From positions 815,001-879,000 of the forward strand of contig JBAJFE010000011.1 in NCBI GenBank assembly GCA_037903355.1: DNA of 64,000 bases, read 5' to 3'. Both the position numbers and the translations under genes were made by a program. Below, in pieces: positions 38,001 through 49,638 of this stretch; position 1 is the first letter of the stretch; every line of letters starts with the position of its first letter. Source of the stretch: Trichuris trichiura (taxonomy: Eukaryota; Nematoda; Enoplea; Trichinellida; Trichuridae). Under the pieces are notes generated by a model. The model did no database searches, was not told the origin of the DNA, and worked only from the letters and a program-made list of their open reading frames with translations.

Positions 38001-38985
38001 CATGGTATTGCTTTGGCACATAGGAATGTCAATGCATGAGAGCGAGTCCTTAAACGTGCTTTCTGCAAGCACGCGCAGGGTTGACTACTACACGCACGAG
38101 TAGAAATCGCACGGCATGCCCGCTGTCGCCACATCCGTATGGCCGCTGCATGGATGGATCTCATGGTATGAAAGTTGGTCATACTATTTGTAGTCGCATG
38201 GAGGGTAAAAGTCCGTCGTGCGCATATGCGTATCGCAGCATGAAAAGAAGTTATACTATCCGCGATCTGTTTGCGCATGAAAAATATTTCCTGCGAAAGG
38301 CGTTGCATGGAATAATCTTATCACTCACCTGCTGCGTGCTAACAGAGGATATGACTCCTGACTGCAAGCGTGCTGAGATACTGCTTGCGTACTGCCCGCG
38401 CATGGAAAGAATGAAGCCCAAGTACTTTAGTATGGAACGGAGAGGTACTTTCCCAAGCGTCAGATTCATGAAGTCATCACATGATGGTGTCACACAAATA
38501 ATGCTTTCCACTACATTGCATGGCAAAGTCATTGCATGTGAGGGTGTCCCAAAAGTGCACGTCAAAACCCGATTAGGATAGGCGACCCGCAAAAGCAAAT
38601 GCTGTCATAATCACTAAGTCATGTACCTCAAAATCATTGCGTTAGATAAGGTCACTTGAAAAGTCACTTGCCACGTAGTACGTCACAAAAAACAACAAAG
38701 TCACGCAACGCAAAATATCACTCGTAAAGTCAGTAAGGAAACAGCTAGGTAAAAAAATCCGGCACTTCGCTGGGTGCGGCGCATATACAGCACAGCAACC
38801 CAAGGCTAGGTCTCGCCTCTCGGTCCGTGCGTAATTCGGTAACGAGGTCCCTCACCTGGACCGAAGGTGCTATGCAGAAGACGCTTCTTCCCAAAAACAA
38901 GTGTAAAGAAGGACAAACTTACAGATTAGCGTAAACGCAAGAGGGGATTAAATGTCTTAACCTATGCTCTGGAACATGAGATGAG
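38001..38985. other. Array border, no recognised gene
   Basis: Degenerate repeats of gcatgga..gtatgac-like phrases continue to about 38.5 kb. Several gtcac-containing short repeats follow at 38.6-38.75 kb. A 166-codon open frame at 38,081-38,581 (+) has no recognisable domain and a 115-codon frame opposes it. It is treated as chance in repeat-derived DNA, though not excluded as coding. Confidence 0.4.
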
Positions 38986-39009
38986 GGAGAGGGAGAGAGA
39001 GAGAGACAT

Positions 39010-40190
39010 GATCCGCATGAACGTGGAACTGAAGAGCTCTTCTGCAAAAATGAACAGATATAATGGAGTGAAGTGATCTCCTGGGGGTGATCTCAGATAT
39101 AATACGAGTATGCTCAGAGTTCAGCAATTGAAAAGCGCTGCTTAAAAATGTTCGAATATGGGAGACACGTTCTGGAATGAGGATAGAATTGACACGCTTC
39201 TCAGCAGATATGACTAGACATGATGAGATGAAATGATCTGCAAACGCTGACACTAGATATGGTTAGAATATGGGACTCATCTGGAGAGATATGTGAAGCA
39301 GATAACCAAGTGATAGTAATGTACTAAGACTGTGCGTGTCCAAGAACATGACACGAAAGTTCAGAGATACGAATGTAGATGAAACAAATGATGTTTAAAG
39401 ACAACTTAAAATGACTGAGTAAGAGAGACGTGATGGAATGCAATGAAGATGCCGTTGATAAATTTCTGAGCAGAGATGAACAGATATGATGGAATGAGAT
39501 GATCTACTAATGTTGATTCCAGATATGGTCAAAATATGGGATGTATCTTAAGAGAAATGTGAAGCAGATGATCAGATGACAGGAGTGGACTAAGAAAGTG
39601 TGTGTCTGAGAACATGATATGAGAGCTCAAATATGCAAATGTAGATGAAACAAATGATGCCTAAAGAGCGCTTATAATGCCTCAGTAAGAGAGATGTGAT
39701 GGAATGGAATGAAGATGCAATTGAAAAATTCCTCAGAAGAGATGAACTGACATAATGAAATAGTGGAGTACTAATGTTGATTCCAGATACGGTCAGAATA
39801 TGGAATGTATCTGAAGAGAGATGTGAAGCAGATGATCAGATGACAGGAGTGCACTAAGAAGTGTGTGTCTGAGAACATGACATGAGAGCTCAAATATGCA
39901 AATGTAGATGAAATAAATGATGTTTAAAGACAGCTTAAAATGTCTGAGTAAAAAAGACGTGTTGGAATCCAATGAAGATGGAATTGATGAATTCTTCAGC
40001 AGAGATGAGCAGACGTTAAGGAATGAAGTGATGTGGTGATGCTGATCCCAGATATGGTCAGAATGTAAATGTATCTGAAGAGAGATGTGGAGTAGATAAT
40101 CAGAAGATAGTAATATACTAAGACGACACATGTCCATGAACATGACATAAGAGTTTAGAGATGCGAATATATATGAAACAATTGATGTGA
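39010..40190. repeat. 265-bp satellite, ~4.5 units
   Basis: The phrase CCAGATATGGTCAGAATATG or a variant occurs with GATAT at 39,256, 39,522, 39,786 and 40,051, i.e. spacings of 266, 264 and 265 bp. It is preceded by a weaker copy. Units also share GAGCAGATGAACAGATATGATGG-like, GTGAAGCAGATGATCAGATG-like and AAATGTAGATGAAACAAATG strings. The strand is purine-rich, which leaves long open frames on the minus strand (for example 39,793-40,236) that simply repeat with the unit and are not genes. Confidence 0.85.
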
Positions 40191-40559
40191 AATGATATCC
40201 GGACCAATCTGAAACGAGAGAGAAACGGTCCTCCAATGAACGGTAACAGCGTGGGCAGACATACTCGGAGAAAGCAGGCAGAATATAAGCTGCGAGTCAA
40301 AGCCCTTAGCCGTGCCCATGAAGACAAGAAAAGAGATGAGCTGAAGTCAATCGCAGGTTTCAGACCGAAACTATGATGCAATTTGAACAGCTAACTGCTC
40401 TGTCCACTTCATCTCCACAACAGCAGGAACGAAATGGTTGATGTGAAAAGGTCTGTGCAGAATTGATTTGTTCCTTGGTCCACTTTGCCATGGGTATTGT
40501 GTAGTAGTTGATTTCTTCTGTTGTCCTCGGAATGTGCTTGTGAGACGTATAGACACCAT

Positions 40560-42320
40560 TCTACTCCAATGAGTTTGTTGCGATGTAGCATATGGAAAAG
40601 ATATGCAATCCAAAATCACTGATTTCTCTATACCACGGCTATAATATTCTTCTCCTTGCATTTCTTTGTGCTTTGGTCAGACGGATGGATAGCAAACGAT
40701 TACGCATATTTTTAACGTTAACATATCCAAAGCGTCCGCCTCCTCTTCTTGCACTAGCTATTCAGTTCTGTCATTATCCTACAATACTGCTGAATTGCAG
40801 AAAGTGTAATCATTGGTAAAGAGCTTAACCATCTTCTCAGCTTACTCAAAAACTGAATGGAAGAATTGTTATGAGTCTTCTATGGAAAACATAATGAGTG
40901 ACTTGATGTGTGCACATGTTAACCATTGCATGGTCATCCTTGCGTGTTGATACGGACAAAACAAGATAACGTAGGGACAGCATGGATGGGTCCTGTACGC
41001 AGTGATAAGTGATGCAGTTGACTATGTGTAGACGTACGTTATCAGTTCTCTAGTTCTCTTGCTTCGTCTGTTAGACGTACTGCTGGCGATACACAATTTA
41101 CTTGTAAAGTATGCATAACTCTACTATGTACCAACAACAATCTACTAATGTTCATGTCCTGACAATCAAATCTTTGAGCAATCTCTGCTTTACGTGTTCA
41201 ATGTGTTCATCTCCTTCAGCATCAGCAATTTTTTATTGGCCCTCTGTGCCAAAGGCCTGTATAGAAGCTACCTACTCCTTGATCTTTTGGGCGACAGAAC
41301 AAGATGTGACATGTGATGCTATGTGATGTAGTCTCTGCAGAAGTTATCCCCTCTTTAGCGCTCTGCAGCATGGATAAAATGTAACAAATAATATGATGTG
41401 CTATTCCTAAAAGCACTTTCGTCTTTTCCATGCCAATGTAAAACATATGGACGCTGTTCAACTCTGGAGAGTTATTGTGATATAGCTCTATACAGTCGCA
41501 TATAAGTGAGTCTCTCACACGTTGGATAAGATATTCGCTCCTTGGATTTGTTCATGCGTTGATCAAACGAGAATGGATAGCGGCGTATTAATAATATATC
41601 TTCACGTTGACGTATTCAAAGCCAGTGTGGTTTTTGTCTTACAGTACTGGAGACAGTATAATAATGGGTAAAGATCAAGTAACTGTTCACATTGGTTCTG
41701 TTATGACAGAAGCTTTAACCATAAACGCAGGATGGATAGGCAGCATCGATGATGGTCTGGCGACTAGATGCTTCCATGTAGCCGACATTTTGCCTGCACG
41801 CAGAGTGAACGCAATGTATTAGCGTCAGGCTGTGTATATGATTTGCAAAGTGTAACAAGTGATCTCATGCGCTATTTGGACTATTTATCCTCTCTTTGAA
41901 ACTCTTCCTGATTTGATTAGGCGTACGGAAAATGATCATTCTGACCATGGACTTTACAAACATTTTCACATCGGTGTATTGACCATGTGCAACTCGAGTA
42001 GCACTAACTGCTCACCTCAGTCTCTTTCTGTGGTAGACAACTTTAAACAGGTTCTTGAAACATTTGAATCTACTCTTCAATATGCAGAGTGAATAACTGG
42101 TGAGATCACTGATTCCTTTGCGACATTGATGAGCTGTGACAGACGATGTGCTGTGTTGTACGGAGAATTTAGATGCTCTTTGATTGTCTTCATATGTGAA
42201 TTTGACGTATGGATAGTAATTGCCTGTTGAGCAGTGACATATGGGACTTCCTGACTATCGACACATTCTGAGTTCAAAGAGTCTAAGATCAGAAGACCGT
42301 CTAACCTTCCAAACGTCATC
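40560..42320. repeat. Diverged ~0.9 kb direct repeats, no recognised gene
   Basis: The segment around 40,640-40,740 and the segment around 41,535-41,635 share ATATTC-TCTCCTTG or ATATTCGCTCCTTGG, a GGATAGC string and an ACGTT-ACATATCCAAAG-like string. A third, weaker match (CTCCTTGGAGCTTTTCATG..GGATGGACAGCGG) is near 45,780. This looks like an old family of dispersed or tandem repeats. Open frames (up to 98 codons) are not conserved between copies. Confidence 0.4.
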
Positions 42321-43075
42321 AAGTTGGGGTCTAACGTTTGGTTTGTCTGTCCATTATTTTTTTCAGCTTATTTTCAATGAGATGAGGTTATGCCTATGGG
42401 TGCGCATAGGACGCCTGTGAGAAGTTTCAAACTCAAAATGCAATCGTGGCGCTTTCAAATAGTTTCCATCAATTAGCGCAGCTTCTGCATCCATTGCGGC
42501 TTCATAACTAATCGTCAAACTGTTGGCGCTGTTTCCATGAACTACTACAACGGAATACTATAGTTCTTGCGCAGCAATTTATGCCTTCCAAAGATCTTTC
42601 AACGGCGAGCGTTTACCACTAAACTAAAACGGTAATTATCCGCTCAAGCAGACAGAACCAACCGCTCAGTGACTTTAAACATCAGTAGACTGAAATTGCA
42701 TGAAATTGCATGTGCCTTTAATAACTGTTAGGCAACGTGACCTGACACTAAGATCGTTTATTTAACTGAATTATTTCGGCTGCACTCCTCATAATTGCGC
42801 GCTTTTACAATATTAGCATATGGCCGCTTAAGTTAAAACTTGCACAGGCGCACATCTGCGTTAACTGTTATATAACTTAAGCAAACAAATGCGCAAAGAA
42901 TATATATAGCCTCAAGCGAGTACAATTTACAATTAATCTGTTGCGTCGAACTAACATGTCAGTCATGTTTACTAAGCTATAGTGCCATTAACTTCACTTA
43001 TACAAACACTACGACCAAGAAATACTGTAAAGCAGCAAAACTTTTAAAAAGAAATAATTAAACATTGATAATTAA
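42321..43075. other. Gene-poor stretch, nothing recognised
   Basis: No open frame of note, no repeat and no motif recognised. Confidence 0.5.
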
Positions 43076-43375
43076 TTCAAGTAGAGGCAGTTGAAGAAAA
43101 ATTTCTTTACTAAGCTAAAGTAGGACTTGACAGGAAAACTTTTTTTGCGAAGGAACGAAACAGTAATACAGTCAAGTAGATGCTGTTCACAAGAAAACGA
43201 TGTCTTCACTAAGCTAAATTAGAACTATACAGAAAAACTTTCTTTACAAAAGAATGATACGGTAATATATTCAAGCAAATGCTCTTCGCAAAAAAACAGG
43301 TTCTTCGCTAAGCTAAAGTAGAACTATATGAAAAAACTTATTTTCACAAAGGAATGAAACAGTATTATAGTTTTC
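43076..43375. repeat. ~97-bp tandem repeat, three units
   Basis: Units start with TCAAGTAGA/TCAAGCAAA at about 43,077, 43,172 and 43,271. They share a CACTAAGCTAAA-TAGAACT string and an AAAACTTTCTTTACAAAGGAATGAAACAGTAATA-like string. Divergence between units is moderate. No coding signal. Confidence 0.8.
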
Positions 43376-44375
43376 ATATAGTGTCTGTCCTGAGTACTTT
43401 CTAATTTTACTGCAAAGGCAGTGATAAGTGCGACTGAGAGACTGCTGAAAGTCTATCTACTATTATGTAACTGTCTTATCTGTCTTTGCTTAAACCGTCT
43501 TTTAAACATGCACGTCAACGTCAAGATATTAGTGTGCTGCTAGTCATTCATTTAATCAATGCATGAACAAATGCAAGGAGCGCATATCATATCCAAGGCG
43601 TAAGAGACTTGCTCATTTGTGCCTGTATAAACCGTTAACTTTGTTTAAAGATTCTGAAATGTATTCTGCGAGTAGATGTTCAGAACAATGATTTTTAACC
43701 TGTAGGCCGCAATGTTAAGCTGGCAATTAGTTATGTAGTGTAATAAACTACTGTGGTTTCTAAAGGAGTCCTCAACATACGGAACTAAGAAGCTCAAAAA
43801 CGAGAGAAAAACGTGTGTTACTTGCATAATGGACGTTTACGCAAAGGATGCGCTGCACCACGCGCATAAATATTCGTTGTAAAATGGTATTCTTCCTCCC
43901 GACTTTCGGAATTTACAATATCCTACCTTTACGCTCTCAATAACATTATTAAACGGTTATACGTGATCTGTTTTTCATCAACAACTAAATAGGCGGACTT
44001 GTAAGAGTTATTCTCGCCAGTTCATCAGCGCTAACTGAAACAGCCGATTGTGCGGTATAATTTGTACTGAAATCTGTGCGTCGTAATTCAGTGCTAACGG
44101 TTAGAATTTATGAAAACGTCATATTCCATGTATATAGGTCTTAACAATGCGGACTATCAAAAACTAGCATAGATATCAATGCAGTTTGCGATTCGCCAAT
44201 AGGAGAAGCGGTTTTGCGCCCTGCTTTAACACAAAACCGTCAACGCCCTTATAAGTTTACGAAATAAGCACAAAGACACCCAGCTGGTCTAGAATAGTCG
44301 CTTTAGGTAGTGGCAGCTATCCCAAGTGACAATATATTGACTTCAGGCGTGTTAAACCATGTTATTTCGTTTTTA
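43376..44375. other. Gene-poor stretch, nothing recognised
   Basis: AT-rich, with a single 60-codon open frame and no motif. It ends at the edge of the decameric array. Confidence 0.5.
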
Positions 44376-44379
44376 CACA

Positions 44380-45465
44380 TGTTTCTTTCACGTTCGAGCA
44401 CGTCCAATCACGTTCGAGCGCGCTCAGAAACGGCCAATCACGTTCGCTTCCACGGCCGTTCACGCTCGTCCACGTGCGCTCACGTTCGCTCCGCCTTCGA
44501 TCGCGTTCGAGCCTCCTCGATCACGTTCGCTCACGTGCAACACGTGCGCGCACGTTCGCTCCACGTTCGATCGCGTTTCGAGCCTCTTCGAGCACGTTCG
44601 CTCACGTGCAACACGTGCGCTCACGTTCGTTCAGGCGCGTGCACGTGCAATCATGTGCGCAGAATGCGTTCGGCCGCGTTTCAGTTACGGTGACTCAGTT
44701 ACGGTTCAAGCATGCTTGATCATGATCAAGCATGCCTAATCATGATCAGGCATGCTCGCTCATGATCAGGCATGCTTAATCATGACCAAGCATGCTCGCT
44801 CATGGCCAAGCATGCTCAATCATGATCAGGCATGCTTAATCATAATCAGGCATGCTCGCTCATGATCAGGCGTGCTTAATCATGACCAAGCATGCTCGCT
44901 CATGATCAGGCATGCTTAATCATAATCAGGCATGCTCGCTCATGATCAGCTATGCTCAATCATGGTCAAACATGCTTAATCATGACCAAGCATGCTCGCT
45001 CATGGCCAAGCATGCTTAATCATAATCAGGCATGCTCGCTCATGATCAGGCGTGCTTAATCATGACCAAGCATGCTCGCTCATGGCCAAGCATGCTTAAT
45101 CATAATCAGGCATGCTCGCTCATGATCAGCCATGCTCAACCATGGTCAAACATGCTTAATCATGACCAAGCCTGCTCGCTCATGGCCAAGCATGCTCAAT
45201 CATGATCAAACATGCTCAGTCATGGCCAAGCATGCTCGGCCACGTTGAAACATGACTGATCATGCTTAAACATGTTCGATCATGTTCCATTATGCTCAAA
45301 CATGTTCAGACATGGTCAGTCATGTTCAGATATCTTTAAACATGCTCGCTCATGATTATCATGTTAAAACATGGTCAGACATGTTCAATCATGTCCGATC
45401 GTGTTAAAACATGTTCGGTCATGCCGAAACATGTTCAGTCGTGTTTGGTTCTGCCTGCTGGTGTT
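44380..45465. repeat. 10/20-bp phased array (CACGTTCG then CATGCTCGCT)
   Basis: From 44,380 to 44,690 the array is built of decamers such as CACGTTCGCT and CACGTGCAAC. From 44,705 to 45,465 it is built of 20-mers such as CATGCTCGCTCATGATCAGG and CATGCTTAATCATGACCAAG, so a CATG or CACG tetramer appears about every 10 bp. A ~180-bp higher-order copy is visible: the sequence from 44,839 is repeated almost unchanged from 45,019. The units are partly palindromic (TGATCA, GCATGC). Decay increases toward 45.4 kb. Three frames stay open over the first part on one strand, which is a composition artefact. Confidence 0.9.
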
Positions 45466-45960
45466 GGGATTTTTGTTCATCCATGCTCAGTTTTGTACGG
45501 GTTCACCAGATACTGTTCTCTTTCATACAAGGCTCCTAGATACTGTTTAAGTTTGGGGATTTTCGTCAGACTTGCTCTGGTTTGTCAAGTTTCGTTGATT
45601 TTTGACGAGTTTTGTTCAAGTTCTTCCAATATTGTACTTTTTTTCAATTATCCAATGCGATAATAGAGGGTCTGCATAATGCATTGATCCGGGAAACTGT
45701 TGTAGCAGACAATTCGTAAGAACCAACTAAGATGATGTGAACAAAGAAGATGAAATGTTCTGTTGTGTGCAGAAAACGTCTCTCCTTGGAGCTTTTCATG
45801 GGATGGTTAAACGGATGGACAGCGGTCAAGCACATGTTCCTTTCTCTACTCAGCTTCTTTGTAGAATTTGGCAAAAATTTTCAGTATCCGCACTGATCTA
45901 TCATCTCATCGCCTTCATCTTTGTATATATGAAGTTTTCAGCCGTACAAGCAAGGCGCAT
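45466..45960. other. Gene-poor stretch, nothing recognised
   Basis: Unique DNA between the phased array and the 167-bp duplication. Only short open frames, and a weak match at 45,780 to the repeat near 40.66 kb. Confidence 0.4.
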
Positions 45961-46294
45961 CATCCGTAACACCTCTCTTGTGCTAAGTCTAAGAAGAGAC
46001 GTCCTGCGCTGTGGGGAGATATTCGCTCCTTGCAGTAAAATTGCATAACAGTGACCAGGTCCTGGAGGCCATTCGTGCGACCGTGTGCTGGAATGCAGGG
46101 AAGTACTATCCGCTGCTAGGTTCTCCTCATCCGTAACACCTCTCTTGTGCTAAGTCTAAGAAGAGACGTCCTGCGCTGTGGGGAGATATTCGCTCCTTGC
46201 AGTAAAATTGCTTAACAGTGACCAGGTCCTGGAGGCCATTCGTGCGACCGTGTGCTGGAATGCAGGGAAGTATTATCCGCTGCTAGGTTCTCCT
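45961..46294. repeat. Recent 167-bp tandem duplication
   Basis: 45,961-46,127 and 46,128-46,294 are identical except for two substitutions (gcataac/gcttaac and agtacta/agtatta). The duplication is therefore recent, or a local assembly duplication. No gene is visible in it. Confidence 0.9.
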
Positions 46295-48520
46295 TCCAAG
46301 TGAAACAGACGCACGGATACTGGTCCATTCGTGACCACTGAGTCTTACCATCTCCGCATAGCTGTATTCAATGCGCCAGCCGCAATCCAATGGTCTTCTC
46401 GCCATCGATTTTCACGCCAGACTTTCACACACAGTGTCAGCATCGGCAGCGGTCTAATCATTTGTTCATCGTCATGTCTTGCTCTGAAGGTAGGAAACAC
46501 AACAAATCTATATTGAACGAACGAATTATAGACAAATTAGCCGCTCCGTGGTCCTCTTGATGCGTCGATGAGACGTGCATATAGCGACCTACTTCTCAGC
46601 AGTGACATCGAGACACTTTTGCTATTTCCATGATTGAACATTCATTAGTGAAATTCAAATGCACTACTTATTGAATCTGCTTTTGCATTGGCTTTCAAAC
46701 GTGAAGGTGCAGCTAAAGGCTCGTTTTAGGTCGCTTTCTTCAGGAAAGAACAGGTTCTGCGTCCACTTTGGTATCACATTTTCGCGTCCAGTCACGACAC
46801 TGTTGACGTCATTCCTATTGGTTCCTACGAATTAACGGCACAATTCCCGTCCAGCGATTCTTCCTTTCCACATAAATCTTCGAACAAGGAGCATTCACCA
46901 TTAGAACGGAATAGCAGTCCACTGCGGTCGGACACATTTAGCCGCTAACTGAAGTCAGATAAGAGCACACTGAAGTTGAGCTGCTCCATCCGTCGACAGC
47001 GATAAGGAGCAAGACGAGACGATAAGGCATAGGTCAGCCTCTGTCTTATCGCTGACTACGGAACCAGTTCTGTTACGAAAGCTTCAGTCATCAGTCATTT
47101 TTTCCAACAGAAATACACCATTTTGCTTTTCAAAAAATGATCTCTTCCATCAGTCAATCTGAGCAAAGAAGTTTGTAAAATAACAGTATTTTGTAAAGAC
47201 TACGTTTACAGTGTATTTCGAAGAATTGCATCTGATCACGCTCATTTAAAAATAACGTAATTTCTTCGGATGAGAAAGGAGAAGTAGAACAAGAAGAACA
47301 AATTTACGAAGAGAATGGAGAAGTAGCATAATCTTTTACCGTAAAGAATTCTGAATACTTCGAAACTAGTGATCATGATTAATGTGTGCGTGAAAAAACT
47401 CTTCCGCATGCATTTACGACTTAAAGACTTAAAACGAACAACAATCGTTAAAACGATTCTGACTCATCTTCTAAAAAAATCAACACTTAAGCGTTGTCTT
47501 TGCAATTGAAATAGTAAGCAATTATGCTACTAAATTAAAAGCTTCAGTCTGAAAATGAAAATCGGCAGTAAATGCAGCTAAACAGCTGAACACTTTGTTG
47601 TAACACAGCATGTTTTTTAATGGGTGCACAAGTGTTCATGGTCGAAATGCGTTAATTATGGACGTCCCTAATACCAACTAGGACGTTTTCCTACCTATTC
47701 GAAATGCATGGTTCCAAGGGCAAGCGTATCCCACAATGAAATATAAGACAGTATAAATAAAACGTGTGCGCTTCTTTTAACCAAAGTTAATCGTTTTACT
47801 ACAGTCACAACAATTGCGACGGGAAACTGCATTAACTACAGAGTACAAGTGCCAAATTCATGAACTTCTACTCCAGATGAAAAAGTTCAGATTTACTCAC
47901 ATAGCGTCAGTAAATTCTATTCGAATTATCATACTTTAATGGCTCAAATTTCAATATGCAAGAACGCTTCAGAAGAAACGGGGGTCTTGACCTTCACCTA
48001 CACACAAAAGACTCATCGTGATCAACCACGGTTTAAACAAATGCAGGTTCCTTTTTAAGAAAACGCAAATCATCCCTTTCAGTCCAAATTAGCAAAAACG
48101 AGAGCAATTCTGCGCGGTCTTTGTACAGCCTGAAGCGGACATATGTGTTTTACAATTACCTTTAGGGTACGGAAGGCACATAGCAATGTCACAGGCAAAT
48201 TTACAGTAAGACAGAACCTGCATTCTCAAATGACGATAGGTTATTTGCGGAAAAATAGGTACATGCAAAAACGGTTACTCCGATGAAGAGAAATAAAAAC
48301 GCAAAACTAGAATGAACAGAATATAACTTACGTTTTTAGTAAATGCCTTACTGCCACAAGAAGATAAACTGCGCTCTTATTACGCAAGCACAAATACCCA
48401 AAAGATTATTGAGCATCTTTACAATAACACATTCAATTCCTACGAATAATAATGTTCAACTTGGATTTGTCACACAATTTGACAAAAAGGACCTCCTAGA
48501 AAAAGATAAAGAATTCATGG
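46295..48520. other. Gene-poor stretch, nothing recognised
   Basis: Unique AT-rich DNA with open frames of at most 61 codons before the candidate exon at 48.5 kb. No repeat or regulatory pattern could be supported. Confidence 0.45.
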
Positions 48521-48522
48521 CA

Positions 48523-48798
48523 TTACGCAATAATGATCAACGCAGACTGCATCTGACAAAAAAATGCCACATAACTGCATGGATACAAAGCTTCTGCCCA
48601 ATTGGGAACAGATCCCAAGTCTACTGTACCACCCCACCACTCAGAAAATGTCTTCAACTTTTCCTTGTCGACAATCGAATTTGGATCGGTCGCGCGAAGT
48701 GCTTGAGTACTCACTAAGACACTACGGAGATCCATTCGTAACAACAGCTCTATTAGGCGAATTAGCGCATTAACATTATCCTTAATACAACAATAAAA
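48523..48798 (-). CDS. Possible exon of an unknown gene (weak)
   Basis: On the minus strand an open frame runs from a plausible 3' splice site (tttttcgctag, ending at 48,799) to a stop near 48,523. It includes the leucine-rich helix-like segment NALIRLIELLLRMDLRSVL and then DPNSIVDKEKLKTFSEWWGG. The composition looks more protein-like than that of surrounding frames. No domain is recognised, no neighbouring exon could be linked and no start codon context is convincing. A 124-codon frame on the opposite strand (48,343-48,717) overlaps, so chance cannot be excluded. Function unknown. Confidence 0.2.
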   Translation of the reverse strand, partial: FYCCIKDNVNALIRLIELLLRMDLRSVLVSTQALRATDPNSIVDKEKLKTFSEWWGGTVDLGSVPNWAEALYPCSYVAFFCQMQSALIIIA

Positions 48799-49638
48799 CT
48801 AGCGAAAAACGAATCAGTAAAATAAGTTCACTTCAACATACAATTGCAATTGAACTTTCTATAGAGGCAGCCTGAAAATGTGATGACCGAATTTAATGCC
48901 CCACTGCTCAATAAAGTATTCTTCATATCGTACAGAATAATGCACTTAGTCAAAGAGCAAAAAAGATTAGCTACTATGGACAATCTAAAGAAAGGTATAA
49001 CAAAAGTTGAAAGAGAATGATTATTTCGCCATGGTTGTCTGGATGGAACACTCTTCGATACGGAATACGTGCGGATACACTAATCTGAATTAAGATTTAA
49101 GGTCGTCGTAGCTGTCCTGCATGTCAAAGCTTTGCCAACGCCGCCAAAACAACAATGGCATACGACACTAAGAAATTACAGGTCAATAAATAACTGTCAC
49201 TTAATTTACACAGAATCGTTTTAAAAATCAGCTCAAGAACAAAAGAAATAACTGACGAGATGATAGAAAAACCTCCACGCACACATGTTAGCGAGAGCTC
49301 CTATAAAAAAACGTGAGTGGCAAATACTTTTAAAGAATAAAATGAAAGGAACAAAGCTGAATTATCTTGTTCTTCTTTAGACATTATTTCAGTCGACTGC
49401 AAGGAATGCTTACCAGTAATGTTTACACTGGAACAGAACTTCGCCAATGGAATATCTCCGCCCTTTGTAGCTCGGTAAAAGTGCTTTGCATTCATGTTTA
49501 AGGTAAGCAACAGAAATCTAACCACCGTAGGAAACAACTGACCCTCAAACAAAAGTTCTCTTTCACCTTGTCATACATTGACTAGTTGCTACTTGTTCGC
49601 CCATTGAAGCAGTGTCTATCTTTACGCACTTACTCGCC
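48799..49638. other. Gene-poor stretch upstream of the Kunitz gene
   Basis: No gene is recognised. Short frames only. Confidence 0.4.

Noticed and set aside
38081..38581. 166-codon plus-strand frame at the array border
   Set aside because: Overlapped by a long minus-strand frame, built on repeat-derived gcatgga phrases, and no domain is recognised.
39793..40236. 147-codon minus-strand frame
   Set aside because: It lies over the 265-bp satellite and its sequence repeats with the unit.
40191..40376. Lys/Arg-rich frame ending KRDELKSIAGFRPKL
   Set aside because: It looks protein-like, but starts without a clear splice site or start, lies beside purine-rich satellite DNA and has no recognisable family.
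44705..45465. 20-bp repeats that superficially resemble a CRISPR array
   Set aside because: There are no unique spacers; the repeats are contiguous and the genome is eukaryotic.
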